From Chara braunii (Eukaryota > Streptophyta > Charophyceae > Charales > Characeae): DNA of 32,312 nt. The notes beneath the pieces are model-generated. The model ran no database searches. It saw only the letters and a program-made list of their open reading frames with translations, and was not told the DNA's origin. Numbering within the stretch: the first letter of the stretch is position 1; every line of letters begins with the position of its first letter. Positions 1 through 9,982 of this stretch are shown here, one piece after another. Where the stretch lies: positions 561,527 through 593,838 of the forward strand of contig BFEA01000443.1 in the NCBI GenBank assembly GCA_003427395.1, given 5' to 3'. Both the position numbers and the translations under genes were made by a program.

Positions 1-189
1 AAAAGGAGAGGACGAAGAAGGAGAAAAAGAAGAAGAAGGAGAAGAAGAAAAAGAAAAAGAAGGAGACGAAGAAGAAGAAGGAGACGAAGAAGAAGAAGGA
101 GAAAAAAGAAGAAGAAGAAGAAGAAGAAGAAGAAGAAGATGATGAAGAAGAAGAAGAAGAAGAGAAGAAGAAGAAGAAGAAGAAGAAGG
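1..189. repeat. Purine microsatellite (GAA/GAG)n
   Basis: The plus strand is almost pure A/G, built from imperfect GAA, GAG and GAC triplets, with no C or T except a few interruptions. Short open frames here only encode Lys/Arg runs and are not credible genes. The left edge is cut by the window. Confidence 0.9.
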
Positions 190-762
190 ATTTTCTTTCC
201 TCACTCACCTCCTTGGTATCCTGGAGCTGAAGACCCACTCTTGATGATGCTTGTCTCTCCCCCTTTGCTATGGCTTCCTCCTTTCTCAAACCCCTCTCTT
301 CCTCCTCTTTCAACCTCTCCCAAGTTATGACAAACTCGCTCCACTATGGTTATGGAGTCCCCTCTAGGAGGGCTAATGGGGACTCCCTCTATCCTCTCTC
401 TCTTCCTCACAACCTGGGGCTATGGCGGATCACCTCCCTAGGCCAGCCTCACTACCACTAACCTCTAAAGCTCCTCTCCCTAAGCTCACAGTCTCCTCTT
501 AACTCCCTAACTGACATGGGTTCCCCTCTTCTCTCTCCAAGTGAAAAAGTGCTCCTATGAGCTCACTTGGGCAGCATGGGCACTCCTCATGTAAATGTGA
601 GTGTGGCGGACTGAATCCCCAACTTATGTAGGCTGAAACCAGCACTCCGGCCAGCCCATGGGCCTCTCTATGTGCCTTGAGGTGAACCGAGGTACCCCCA
701 AGACAAAATTTCACCACTAGGCCCTTCCGGAGGTACCCGGACCTTATTTTGGCCAAGTACAT

Positions 763-795
763 GCAGTCCGAGTGGTTGGTACCAACTCGGATTGC
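763..795. repeat. Imperfect inverted repeat (GCAGTCCGAG...CTCGGATTGC)
   Basis: The two halves are complementary around a central GGTACC, with one mismatch near each end and one unpaired base. The outer motif GCAGTCCG/CGGACTGC recurs at about 2271, 2433 and 3025. Confidence 0.6.
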
Positions 796-983
796 CTCTT
801 GGCCTCCTTCAGCCTCCTTTTCATTTCCAAAATGTTACCCCCTTGGGTCCTAATGCCCAAGGGGCAACCTTACTTGAGAGAAAAAAACCTAGTGGGTCTT
901 TTTTAGTCATTTTTCTCGTTTTTTTCAGTTTCTACCCCATTTTTGGTAGGCCGAGTTATTTTCTCATGCCTCGGTGCAGTTTC

Positions 984-1012
984 GGCCTTGGATCTGGCTG
1001 AGATCCAAGGCC
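984..1012. repeat. Perfect 12 bp hairpin
   Basis: GGCCTTGGATCT (984-995) and AGATCCAAGGCC (1001-1012) are exact reverse complements separated by 5 bases. Confidence 0.85.
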
Positions 1013-1227
1013 AACAATATTCCGAGCTACCTCCAAGTCGCCCTTGCTTCAGATTTGAGCCCCTAAGCTCACTTTTTCAATTTTTGGTGCATATGGCTCT
1101 CTTTTTGGGCCGAATGCACGTTTTTGTTTTTTTCCCTCTTTTGTTTTTTTCATTTTGGGCTGCCAACTCATTCCGGAGCTGGCCATTTTGAACTGGCCCA
1201 CAAAAAACGGCTAGTTTCTTTCCACCA

Positions 1228-1242
1228 TGAGATCTGATCTCA
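1228..1242. repeat. 7 bp hairpin TGAGATC/GATCTCA
   Basis: Exact 7 bp arms flank a single central base, and AGATCT copies lie on both sides. Confidence 0.6.
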
Positions 1243-1526
1243 GATCTATGACCCATAAAAAAAAACGGTCACCTTCCTTATGCATTTTCCCTTATTTTTC
1301 TCTTTTTAATTCAGATCTTGTAGAGATCCAGATTGTCCTCTTCCATTCTAGGAGGGATGAGGTCACACTGCCAGTCCCTACTGTGCAGGTTCCAATAGGC
1401 AGGCACATTCTCCTCCACCCTTTTCTCCCTTTTTGTTTCATTCTTCCCTCATTTTTTTTTTTATTTTTTTTATTTTTTATTTTTTATTATGTGACAAGTG
1501 TCAAATAGTTGTTGAGTCTTTTTCTA

Positions 1527-1550
1527 GGCCATGGATCCTCATCCATGGCC
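1527..1550. repeat. Perfect 10 bp hairpin
   Basis: GGCCATGGAT (1527-1536) and ATCCATGGCC (1541-1550) are exact reverse complements with a CCTC loop. Confidence 0.85.
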
Positions 1551-1731
1551 CGATTCAGACTCAGCAGTTGGCCGCTATATCTCGGATTACAATAATGGCA
1601 CCCCCATGCTCCGAGGGGGCTCCATTTTACCTCCGTTGGTCTCAATTTTGAGCCCCCTTTGCTCCGATTTTCTTCGGGCAACCTTTTTTCTACGTTGGCC
1701 CCGTTGGGGCTCTATTTTCTCATGCCTAGCT

Positions 1732-1751
1732 AGTCCGAGATATCTCGGACT
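1732..1751. repeat. Perfect 20 bp palindrome
   Basis: AGTCCGAGATATCTCGGACT equals its own reverse complement. The related site in the second repeat copy, near 3190-3207, has decayed to a shorter stem. Confidence 0.9.
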
Positions 1752-1819
1752 GCTGGGCTGCCCTCCCAACACCATTATTTTGTTTTATTTTTCTCTCATG
1801 ACTCTCCCATTTGGCCCCA

Positions 1820-1835
1820 CTAGTGCTTGCACTAG
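1820..1835. repeat. 7 bp hairpin CTAGTGC-TT-GCACTAG
   Basis: Exact 7 bp arms with a TT loop. The homologous hairpin in the second copy (3275-3296) has a 10 bp stem and the same loop. Confidence 0.8.
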
Positions 1836-3024
1836 CGGTGCTAATGTTTTCCATCTTGTAGATCTTTAATCTCGACGGTTCCGCTTGCTCGCATGTCCAT
1901 CCCTTATGTTGGCTCATGGTTACCTTAGAACAACTCAAGTCCCCGCCACTTTCCCTGTACTAGTTTCATTTTTTTTGTCCCGCCTGTAGTCCGCCAGCGC
2001 ATGTCCCGTTTTTCGCCTATTATTATTTGGGCCCACTTAGTCCCCGGAAACCTCCCGGATGGTGTCCCATTTTTATTTTGGGACCTCCTTGGTCTTGGTC
2101 GTTCCAATATCCCTTCCTTAGGTGCCACATGTGGGCCATTTTTCTTGGCCGCGAGATCTCATCTCACGGTTGTCGTTTACCATATTTACTTGTCTCATGC
2201 CGAAATCACTTCTTTCTAGCCTTTTGGGCTTGTCATGGCCCATTTTTCCCTTGGCCTAGGCATCCTTATGCAGTCAGTTATTCCTCGGACTGCAATTATG
2301 GTCATTTCCCTAGTCCCATAGCCTCACAACTTGCCCCATACTAAAAGAAAATGAAGCGTTTAATTCCCAAATGCATCCGGGTTCAATATTGACTCTGGAT
2401 GCACCTAAAACATGTGTTTTTCCTTCCCCATGCAGTCCGTTGCAACTCAGACTGCAATAGGGGTCAATTCCCTAGCCCCAATGCCCCACAACTAGCCCTC
2501 AATTGAAAGAAAAAGAAACAGCGAACTTCCAATTGCATCCGGGCTCAATTTTGGCTCTGGATGCACCTGAAACATGTGTTTCTCCTCCCCCATATACTCC
2601 GTTGTATTTCGGTTGCATGAGGTCTTGATTTTTTTTTTTTTTCTCTGCAAAATCAAGAGAAAATCAAGATCCTTTGCAACTACCATATTCTAGATTGTAT
2701 CTGGTCACGGATGCATCTCCCCCGGTGACCGTTTTTCACCGTTAAGACATTTTTCTCTTTTTTTTAATTTTCTTTTTTCTTTTATTTTCTCTTTTCTTTC
2801 CTTTTCTTTTTCCTCCTTTCTTGGACAGCAGGGACCTGCCAGTCCCAACTTGTGGCAGTCCCTACTGACGGCCAACTCACTCACTCCCTCTCACTCTTTT
2901 TGTCTTACTCTCCCACATTTTTCTTTTCTTTTCTTTCATTTTTATAGCATGCCAAGTGTCAAGTGGTCGTTAAGGCCCTTTTCTAGGCCCTTCCTCTTAG
3001 TTTTGGCCCTCCTTATCCCCATGG

Positions 3025-3050
3025 TGCAGTCCGTTACATCTCGGACTGCA
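3025..3050. repeat. 9 bp hairpin TGCAGTCCG/CGGACTGCA
   Basis: Exact 9 bp arms separated by 8 bases. Weaker relatives of the motif occur near 2271 and 2433. Confidence 0.8.
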
Positions 3051-3274
3051 ATAGTGGCTTCCTCATGCCCATGGGAGCTTCCTTTTTCCTTTATTTCTCT
3101 CCTACAGTAGCCCCTCCTACTCCGATTTTCGCCCGGAGGCCTATTTTTCACATGGAGTCTCTTTTGGCTCCATTTTTTTTAGGGAGGCTGATCCGAGATT
3201 TTTCGGATTGCTCCCATGCCTCCCACTTCATGTTTTCCTGCTTTTTCTTTTCCTTTTGGCCTTCCCGTTTGCTA

Positions 3275-3296
3275 CCGCTAGTGCTTGCACTAGCGG
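3275..3296. repeat. Perfect 10 bp hairpin CCGCTAGTGC-TT-GCACTAGCGG
   Basis: The arms at 3275-3284 and 3287-3296 are exact reverse complements with a TT loop. Confidence 0.88.
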
Positions 3297-3312
3297 GGCT
3301 AATATTTTTGGT

Positions 3313-3334
3313 CGTCAAGATCTCGATCTTGACG
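3313..3334. repeat. Perfect 9 bp hairpin CGTCAAGAT/ATCTTGACG
   Basis: Exact arms (3313-3321 and 3326-3334) with a CTCG loop, 17 bases after the preceding hairpin. Confidence 0.85.
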
Positions 3335-3409
3335 ATGCATCTTATCTCAATTGTTTTATCCTCACGCCGCTCTGCCGTTTCTCTTTGGACCTCCACATGT
3401 CCCTGCCAC

Positions 3410-3540
3410 TTTGTCCCGTCGGTGATCCCCGATATTTTGTCCCACCGATGGTCCCAGACACTTAGTCCCGCCGGTGGTCCTCGACACTTAGTCCCGCCGG
3501 TGGTCCCCGACACTTAATCCCACCGGTGGTCCCTGCCATA
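3410..3540. repeat. 26 bp tandem repeat, about five units
   Basis: Units follow the pattern GTCCCGCCGGTGGTCC plus CCGACACTTA. The two central units (about 3464-3515) are nearly identical and the outer ones are diverged. The unit carries an internal CCACCGG/CCGGTGG inverted motif. Confidence 0.85.
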
Positions 3541-4110
3541 TTTTATCCCGGATACCATTATTTTTGCGTAGTCCCGTGTGGTCTCTGGTGCCTTTCCCCA
3601 AGGTGTCCCACGTTCTTTGGGCGTCTACCGCCCTATGGTGGCCCCTCTCCCTTGCTTTTTCTTGGGCCTTGCGTGCGCTAGTTTCTCCGGTCGCGGGACC
3701 TCCAATCTGAGGCTCCCGTTAATTGTCGTAGATGACCCCCATGTTGGGCCCTTATTTTCTAGCGTCCCACGGCCACCGGGGCCGTCCACCTCTCGGCTCC
3801 CCCATTCTTTTGTCGCTGTCGTACCGTATTTGCAGGTCAATGGCCGCTCAGTCTTAGTCTTGCTAAATTCCAATGACCCTCTTGGCCTCATGCTATATTT
3901 TATGCGCCCATGTCCTCACGCTTACTCGCTTGCCGTCGCCAGTTTTTTCCCCCTGTGGTTCTCAACCCAGGGCATCACTCCCCCGCTGCGGCCTAGTTCT
4001 TTGTCTTTTCTCTCTCTTGCCTCCTTACTCCGGATTTCTCTGTCGTGCACAACTTGACTATATACAGGCTCTCGAGTGGCGGGATGTTATTCGGGACCCA
4101 CCGGTCCCGA
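3541..4110. other. Non-coding stretch, no recognised gene
   Basis: Plus-strand open frames at 3578-4057 and 3873-4217 are hydrophobic and pyrimidine-driven, with no recognised motif, so they are not called. A perfect 8 bp hairpin (TCGGGACC/GGTCCCGA with a 4-base loop) sits at 4091-4110, just left of the polypurine-like tract. Confidence 0.5.
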
Positions 4111-4114
4111 CACA

Positions 4115-4126
4115 TTCCCCCCCCTC
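4115..4126 (-). other. Polypurine-tract-like site (GAGGGGGGGGAA on minus)
   Basis: On the minus strand this reads GAGGGGGGGGAATGTG. In plant Ty3/gypsy elements such a tract lies just before a 3' LTR that starts TGTG. About 38 bp around it resembles 5882-5919, including the flanking GCGATGTCC motif. Inference: eroded 3' ends of related gypsy elements. No matching LTR copy was found in the window. Confidence 0.4.
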
Positions 4127-4389
4127 ATTCGCGATGTCCTCATCGCACACCAACCTCCTGTCAGTAGGAGGGGCTGGAGGGATAGACGGAGGAGAAGGGG
4201 TGGGGTGTGATGGGTAGTTAGTTTGTTAGGGTCTTCTTTGTCTTTTCTTGTTCCTTTTTCGAGGTGTTTTCTAGTCTCCGCTCCTTGGGCGGGGAGGGGT
4301 GTGTGGAGGGTCAAGTTCTTTTTTCAGGGCTCCCTTCAGACTCTTCTTATCACATTCATCATCCTTAAGACCATTACACCTTCTTTTAT

Positions 4390-4690
4390 CACATTTTCGT
4401 CTCATTCATCACCCGTAGTACATCAAACCTTCTTTCAACTTCCCTCCTCCCATTTATCACCCGTAGTACATCAAACCCTCTTTCAACTTCTTTTTTTCCA
4501 TTCATCACTCGTAATACATCAAGCCCTCTTTCAACTTTTCTTTTCTCATTCATCACCCGTAGTACATCAAACTCTCTTTCAACTTTTATTTTCTCATTCA
4601 TCAGCCGTAGTACATCAAGCCATGTTTCAACTTTTCTTTTCTCATTCATCACCCGTAGTACATCAAGCCTTTTGTCTCATTCATCACTTG
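4390..4690. repeat. 48 bp tandem repeat array
   Basis: About six units contain ATCACCCGTAGTACATCAA followed by CTCTTTCAACTT and a T-rich spacer, with a period of 48 bp. Because 48 is divisible by 3, both strands stay open and translate as 16-residue repeats, for example MNEKRKVERGLDVLRV on the minus strand. Degenerate shorter units continue to about 4805. A satellite is more likely than a protein gene. Confidence 0.85.
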
Positions 4691-4805
4691 AAGTGCATCA
4701 AGCTTTTCGTCTCATTCATCACTCTTAGAACATCAAGTTTTTCTCTCATCTCATTCATCACTCTTAGGGCATCAAGCTCGTTCATCACTCTTAGAACATC
4801 AGACC

Positions 4806-5130
4806 CTTTTCTCGCCTCATCCTGCAATTCATGCTCCTCCTTCGAACCTAGTTATCCCGAATGCCTTCGAATGCTCTGCCCTCCGCCTCATACCAATCAA
4901 ATCCCTTTTTTGGCCTTTGTCACCCTCAGTGCCTTTTTTAATCGGTTCTTTGGCCCGCGCAATCCATACCTCCTGCCATCCTTTCCTCAATCTCATGCTC
5001 AGCCAAACTTACATGCATTGCTTCCAGGTCATTTTGTCAAGCTTTCTCTAGTCCTGCTTATTTCACATGCATGTCTTCTTCGTCCGACCTTTCTTGCGCC
5101 CAAGCTTAATCAATTTCACGTGCATATTGC
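4806..5130. other. Non-coding spacer between tandem arrays
   Basis: C/T-rich sequence that bridges the 48 bp and 62 bp arrays. From about 5030 on, TTTCACATGCATGTCTTC-like segments look like early degenerate units of the 62 bp array. No gene was recognised. Confidence 0.5.
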
Positions 5131-5835
5131 TCAATCCATTTCATATTCATCTTTCACCTGGACATCTTGTCTAACCTTCCTAAGCAAAGTCAATTACACA
5201 TGTATTTCTCTTCCGGACATCTTGCCATTCCTTTCTCAAGCCCACGCAAAGTCAATTACACATTCCTTTCTCTTATGGACATTTTGCCAGACCTTTCTCA
5301 GGCCTACGCAAAGTCAATTACTCATGCCTTCCTCTTTTGGACATCTTGTCAGGCCTTTCTCAAGCCTAAGTAAAATCAATCACACATGTCTTTCTCTTTT
5401 GGACATCTCGCCAAACCTTTCTCAAGCCCAAACAAAATCAATTACACATGCCTTTCTCTTCTGGATATCTTGCCAGACCTTTTTCAAGCCCACGCAAAGT
5501 CAATTACACATGTCTTTCTTTTCTGGACATCTTGCCAGACCTTTCTCAAGCCCATGCAAAGTCAATTACACATGTCTTTCTCTTCTGGACATCTTGTCAG
5601 ACCTTTCTCAAGCCCACGCAAAGTCAATTACACATGTTTTTTTCTTCTGGACATCTTGCTAGACTTTTCTCAAGCCCACGCAAAGTCAATTACTCATGCC
5701 TTTGTCTTCTGGACATCTTGCCAGACCTTTCTCAAGCCCACGCAAAGTCGATTATACATGTTTTTCTCTTCTGGATATCTTGCTAGGTCTTTCTCAAGCC
5801 CGCGCAAAGTCAATTACACATACATTTCTCGAACT
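5131..5835. repeat. 62 bp tandem repeat array
   Basis: About eleven units are built from TTCTGGACATCTTGCCAGAC, CTTTCTCAAGCCCACGCAAA and GTCAATTACACATG. Starts of CAATTACACATG recur near 5190, 5252, 5313, 5375, 5437, 5499, 5561, 5623, 5685, 5747 and 5809, so the period is 61-62 bp. The period is not a multiple of 3, so each frame rotates through the unit, and all three plus frames stay open for over 100 codons. The 479-codon open frame at 4223-5662 is explained by this and is not called a gene. Confidence 0.92.
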
Positions 5836-5885
5836 CATGGTAACCTTATCCTTTCGCACGCTCTTTCATTGGTAGATGGCACACA

Positions 5886-5897
5886 TTCCCCCCCCTC
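5886..5897 (-). other. Second polypurine-tract-like site
   Basis: On the minus strand it reads GAGGGGGGGGAATGTGTG, matching the site at 4115-4126. Just upstream on the minus strand (5898-5990) one frame gives WQGK...ENLS...DGDIAF with stops, reminiscent of the end of a gypsy polyprotein. The 62 bp array lies where the LTR would be. Confidence 0.4.
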
Positions 5898-5919
5898 AAA
5901 ATGCGATGTCCCCATCTCA

Positions 5920-6890
5920 CGACAGGTTCTCACCTGGAGGTACGCAGACCTTGCCTTGCCAACTAAGTAGACGGATGCCGGCCTATCAGCCCCAAAAAGG
6001 AAGGGTGATCAGTCCTCACCCGCTGATAACTCACCTCATTCTCTACTCTAGTCCGACGGCCACTTCTTTGAAGATGGGTATCATCATTGAGGTGCCTCCT
6101 CGCATCTGTTAAGCGGGTTCATCCCACGCCTCCCAAGACCCTATCATCCACAAGTGGCCCCCTCGCGAATCGTTCCTCCCAAGTGGTATTTTCTTGGATC
6201 CGGCCTCTTCTTTTCAAGAGAGTTGGAACTCTCTATTAGTCTGCGATTGCAGTTACGAAGACCTCACGGTTAGTCCCGGAACGGTTGTAATGATCCGGCG
6301 GGGCGGTGTCACTCGCCCCGTGGTGGGTGCAGACTCCATCCGGTACCTCGTCCGGCCCCTCCCTTTGGACAGTGCCGCTCAACTTAACGCGAGCAGCCTT
6401 GGTCCATCCCAAGCGGCCACGCCACCCCTCTACGGTATGGCGTGTGGTTGGGAAGAGCAGATAAGACTTAGCAAAAAGAATGGTACCACACCCGTTTGGC
6501 TCCACGCCCTTGATGTTTAGGTTCTCAACATGAGGCGCAGTTTGAACTCCCCGACTAGAGCTCGTTGTCGGAGTTAGTTCCGGACGGTTAGCACCAATCA
6601 AAGAGAAAGATGTCTTTGTCCTTCAACGCTTATCCTCCCTCATGAGGAATAGGTCGCGCTTAGACTTTTCCCTTGACGGGTAGAGGTCCTGATGTCGCGG
6701 TACATGCATCGGTATCCCCCTCCTGCTGAGGCCTGAGACTAAAAAAAAAACAAAATCTTCCAATGCTATTTCCATGTCTTTTCCAATCTTCCTAGGGCCC
6801 CCTAATATGCAATGCAGGGGCCCCAGTAACAATTTCAAAGAATGACCCTTGTCAGGGGCCATTCCGAACAATCTGGTTAGGGTCATTCTT
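5920..6890. other. Unassigned stretch
   Basis: Open frames at 6194-6520 (plus) and 6236-6601 (minus) overlap each other on opposite strands, and neither shows a recognised domain. It may be eroded gypsy 3' sequence. No gene is called. Confidence 0.4.
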
Positions 6891-6893
6891 TCC

Positions 6894-7060
6894 ATTCTCA
6901 GTTGAACGGCGTGGCCAGGGCCGTCCTTGTCCATTCCAATTGAACGGCCTTGTCAGGGCCGTCGTTATCGATTCCAATCGAATGGCCTTGTTAGGGTCGT
7001 CCTCATCCATTCCAATCGAACGACCTTGTCAGGGCCGTCCTTATTCATTCCAATGTTAGC
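6894..7060. repeat. 38 bp tandem repeat, about four units
   Basis: Units start ATTCCAATCGAACGGCC and continue TTGTCAGGGCCGTCC, at about 6894, 6933, 6971 and 7009, with a fragment at 7047. A diverged relative precedes them at about 6861. Each unit contains a GGCC...GGCC inverted motif. Confidence 0.85.
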
Positions 7061-8029
7061 GTCCGAGGAGGTGGGCCTCGAGGACACGGATCCCATCTTT
7101 GTCTCGGGGGTTAGAAGGTGGTCATCTTTTGCAGTTTTATGCGTGCGGTTTCCTTTGTCCTTTCTCAATAGATGCATACATCCGACTTAGTGTCTAGTGC
7201 TCGAGTTGGGGCTTGCAGCCTCAAGCAACACTAGCCCACCCGGTCGTTCAACCATAGCGAAGGACAGGGGCACCCCCTCTATTTTTACTCTTTCTGGTCT
7301 CTCAGCTCTTGGCTATTTTCAGACTCATTTTTGACTTAGTTGGATTAAGCTCCTAGGGAAGGGGTGTTCTTCGCGCCCCTTTACCCATAGGTTCCCTAAC
7401 CTCTCTTGTATTCGACCAACACTCAATGCCTTGCTTTGCTTGTCAATCGGAACTCACGGTTCCTTCTCAAAAAGCACAATCCTTATTTCATCCAAAACTC
7501 ACAATACAACCATCCTAACCAGTCTCATCCCATGCCCCGTGTCATTGTTTTGCATATACTCTTTCAAAGGTAGCTCATCTAGGAAGTAGCTTCAAAATGC
7601 TATCTTCTAACTCACTGTGACATAGTTCTAGCTAGTCTTTATATTGCTTATTCCTAGCAAGTTGACTTACACCATCCAAACTTTGTCATTCCAATATTGC
7701 AAAAGAAGAGCATAAATTTTATTCAAAGCTAATAACATCTAGTCCCTCTTCCTATCATGGGCCTCATCTTGCTTGGTCCCTTGCCCATCCTGTCTTTCTG
7801 CTGGCCTCTTAACTCCCAGGCCGGAGGCCAGGATTTCCCTCTTTCTCTTCGCCATTTCTTGCAACTCCATCTCACTATAAAAGTCCAAAGGTGTGGTTGT
7901 CACTCCTGCCTCCATTAATTATCTGGTCTTGATAATTCAGTCATGCTTGATTATGCTAAGCCACTGCTCAAACCAATGGTTGGGCGTTGCCCCAAATTCG
8001 TCTTCCCATCTGAAGGATTCTTCGCGCGG
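7061..8029. other. No recognised feature
   Basis: Mixed-composition DNA. I see no coding frame with a domain, no tandem repeat and no clear LTR. The 3' LTR of element A could be expected around here, but no sequence matching 14608-15479 is evident. Confidence 0.5.
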
Positions 8030-8721
8030 CTAGTTCGTAGGGGGTCGCTTTTCTTCTTTGGGTCTCGAGATCTCATCCCTCTCACTGCCACTGCTAATTT
8101 CTATAACCTCTTGCACTTCTTCCTCCTCGTCCTCACCCTTTTCTGTTCGTACGGGGATGAAATCACCCGTAAAGTTCTTTGGATCCTGATTATAAGGGAT
8201 CTCTGTCCTCCTCCCATATTCTTCCCCAAAATCCGTGTATCTCCCCTCACAACTGTCGTGGCCATTCTGCTCTTCATGCGGATTTTCCCTTCTCTCTTCT
8301 CCATCTTCGCGTTCGTTGCTCATGTCCTGCCTCCCCTCGTTCTCCCCATGCCAAGGCTCATGCTGCTCGCATCTCTCGACCCTTCCCTCGGCAGAGGCCC
8401 GAACCCTTTCTCCCATATCCGCTTTCTCTTCCTCCCTCTCACTCCCTGATGAGATGTATATCCCTTCCCCCTTTCTGAGAGGCGAGGGTCCTCTACACAC
8501 TTGTTTTGTCCCCCCCTGCCCACTACATGTTTGGACAGGTACCCTATGTACAACTTTCTTTTGGCAGTCCTCCGCTCTCGACTTGGTCCCGCTCCTCCCC
8601 CTTCGCTACGCCTGTTGATCGCCCCGCTGTCATTTTCGTTGCTGAATTTCATTTTTGCTTTTCTAAGGCTTCTTCCCTGATCCTTTATAACAAAACAACA
8701 CTCGCCAAGCCCCTCATACAT
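8030..8721 (-). pseudogene. Acidic low-complexity ORF remnant, possible tail of element A
   Basis: Two overlapping minus frames (8320-8721 and 8030-8500) appear to form one frameshifted protein. The upstream part is basic (KRKLYIGYLSKHV region). The downstream part is Glu/Asp/Arg-rich and contains the motif ISSGSER twice, near both ends of the 8030-8500 frame. It follows the integrase end of element A in the same direction, so it may encode an extra C-terminal region of that element. No domain is recognised and the function is unknown. It could instead be chance low complexity. Confidence 0.4.
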
Positions 8722-9094
8722 ACGTCCCTTCCCAGTTGGGTAGGAAATGCCCTTTCACCCGAATGCTCTCGGTATCCTTCGCACCAGGCCATTATTATAC
8801 ATTGCCCTTTCATACAAACGCCACATTTGTGATGATCTCATCATTTTCCCATTAAGAACTATGATACAATGCTCCCGACAGCCTTTCCCATTACCTCACA
8901 AAACCCCCTTGGCACAGAAGAGTCCCAAGACATCCCGCCTCGCATTTTCAATCAGCCCAAGCCATTGCCCCCTCCCAAAAAAAGAAAAGTCCCACAGACG
9001 TAGTCAGAGATAAAAACAAAAGGTGGGTACGACTGTCATCAGCTCTTAGCTTGCAGACTCCTCAATTTTCGTTGTCCTCGGCCTCCTAAAGTCA
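8722..9094. other. Decayed spacer after the integrase
   Basis: Minus-frame fragments such as CIIVLNGKMMRSSQMWRLYE are interrupted by stops. They may be a continuation of element A coding sequence, but this is not recognisable. Confidence 0.35.
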
Positions 9095-9715
9095 TTATTC
9101 CACTGGGTCCCGACTTAGAAACCTGACCAACCGTTGTCCTAGGAAGGGCCCTTTCAATCCAGTTCCATTTAGATCTTCCAATTCGAAGGTGTTCAGTCCC
9201 ACCACCCACTGAGCGATCCGGTAGGGGCCTTTGAATCTCCTCCCCAGTTGTCGGGACCAGGTGCTTTTTAATGCCGAGTTTCTTACCAATACTGTTTCTC
9301 CCACCTGCAGTGGCTCCTTCCGGATATTCTTAACCTGGTCCCACCTTGCTTCGTCCCTCATCCTGCTGTCTAGTACCTGATCGGCGATGTCTTCCTTGAC
9401 CTCCTCGTTTCTAAGGACTTGTTGACATCTTGCCTCAATTATTTCTTCTCTGGTCATACGCGGATCATCATCTAACCTGTTCCAGGTAGGTATCAAGGCC
9501 TCCACGGGAAAATCGATCTCCCTTCCATACCAAAGTTCCGCTGGGATACAACCCGTTGTCCTCTTAGGTGTCATGTTCTCCGAGAAGACAGTCTGTTTAA
9601 GATATCTAGGCCAACTCCACAGATTGTCCGCAGCGAGCTTCGCAATTGTGTTCTTTAAGGTCCAGTGCCCCTTTCCACAGGTGCATTGGCCTCCGGGTGA
9701 TACGACTCGATGCAT
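9095..9715 (-). pseudogene. Integrase C-terminal region, element A
   Basis: This fragment of about 206 codons covers the end of the Ty3/gypsy integrase core and its C-terminal domain. Visible landmarks are NTIAKLAADNLWSWPRYL after the catalytic Glu, CIPAELWYGREIDFP, and a GPYRI motif in the region QLGRRFKGPYRIAQWV. The latter corresponds to the GPY/F DNA-binding module of gypsy integrases. It ends in a stop at 9095. It is out of frame with the core fragment upstream, with the frame change near 9700, so it is a pseudogene. Confidence 0.85.
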
Positions 9716-9969
9716 TTGATAGGTACGCAGAGCCTTTTAAGCATTCCCAACACTTCTTGGTTTACAAACTCCGTTCCATTGTTTGCTATAAACCTCCACA
9801 TGAAGGGATGCCTCAGGTAGAAATCCTCTATCCAATCTACTACACTTTTCCTCGTTTTTTTCTTGAGAGCGACCGCTTCTACGAACCCACTCAAGTTGCC
9901 CCGCACGTCCAGGATATACCTGTATCCATCAGTTGATATAGGCATAACCGCAAGGTGCCCCGACCCCAA
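9655..9969 (-). pseudogene. Integrase catalytic core fragment, element A
   Basis: The fragment carries the first catalytic Asp in DVRGNLSGFVEA and the final Glu in HPEANAPVERG. The position of the second catalytic Asp reads ANNGTEF, where DNGTEF is usual in this family, so Asp appears replaced by Asn. That would inactivate strand transfer. It overlaps the C-terminal fragment in another frame. Confidence 0.82.
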
Positions 9970-9982
9970 TATCCGCGTCGAT

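Larger units (their letters stand above)
1495..1880. repeat. Diverged repeat, copy 1
   Basis: Shares ordered motifs and hairpins with 2945-3340 in direct orientation, spaced about 1.45 kb apart. Divergence is high, with many indels, so the limits are approximate. Confidence 0.55.
2945..3340. repeat. Diverged repeat, copy 2
   Basis: Direct-orientation counterpart of 1495-1880. The hairpin positions are kept although the sequence between them has diverged. Confidence 0.55.
190..3409. other. Non-coding pyrimidine-rich region with many short hairpins
   Basis: No open frame here shows a recognisable domain. The plus strand is rich in C/T runs. Perfect short inverted repeats recur through the stretch and are listed separately. 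Two sub-regions, about 1495-1880 and about 2945-3340, are diverged copies of each other. They share, in the same order, a CAAGTGTCAA motif, a TCTAGGCC motif, a TCTCGGACTGC hairpin, a CTCCGATTTTC motif, a TCCGAGAT hairpin and a CTAGTGCTTGCACTAG hairpin. The stretch could be the body of a very long decayed LTR or another repeat family, but I cannot show which. Confidence 0.6.

Noticed and set aside
3578-4217. Hydrophobic plus-strand frames
   Set aside because: Pyrimidine-rich DNA gives Leu/Ser/Pro/Phe-rich translations by chance; no motif was seen.
4223-5662. 479-codon plus-strand open frame
   Set aside because: It is made of two tandem repeat arrays. Other frames over the same DNA are equally open, and no domain is visible.
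4390-5835. CRISPR-like array
   Set aside because: Units are contiguous diverged tandem repeats without unique spacers, in eukaryote-like DNA with retrotransposons.
6194-6601. Overlapping open frames on both strands
   Set aside because: No recognised domain on either strand and no supporting context.
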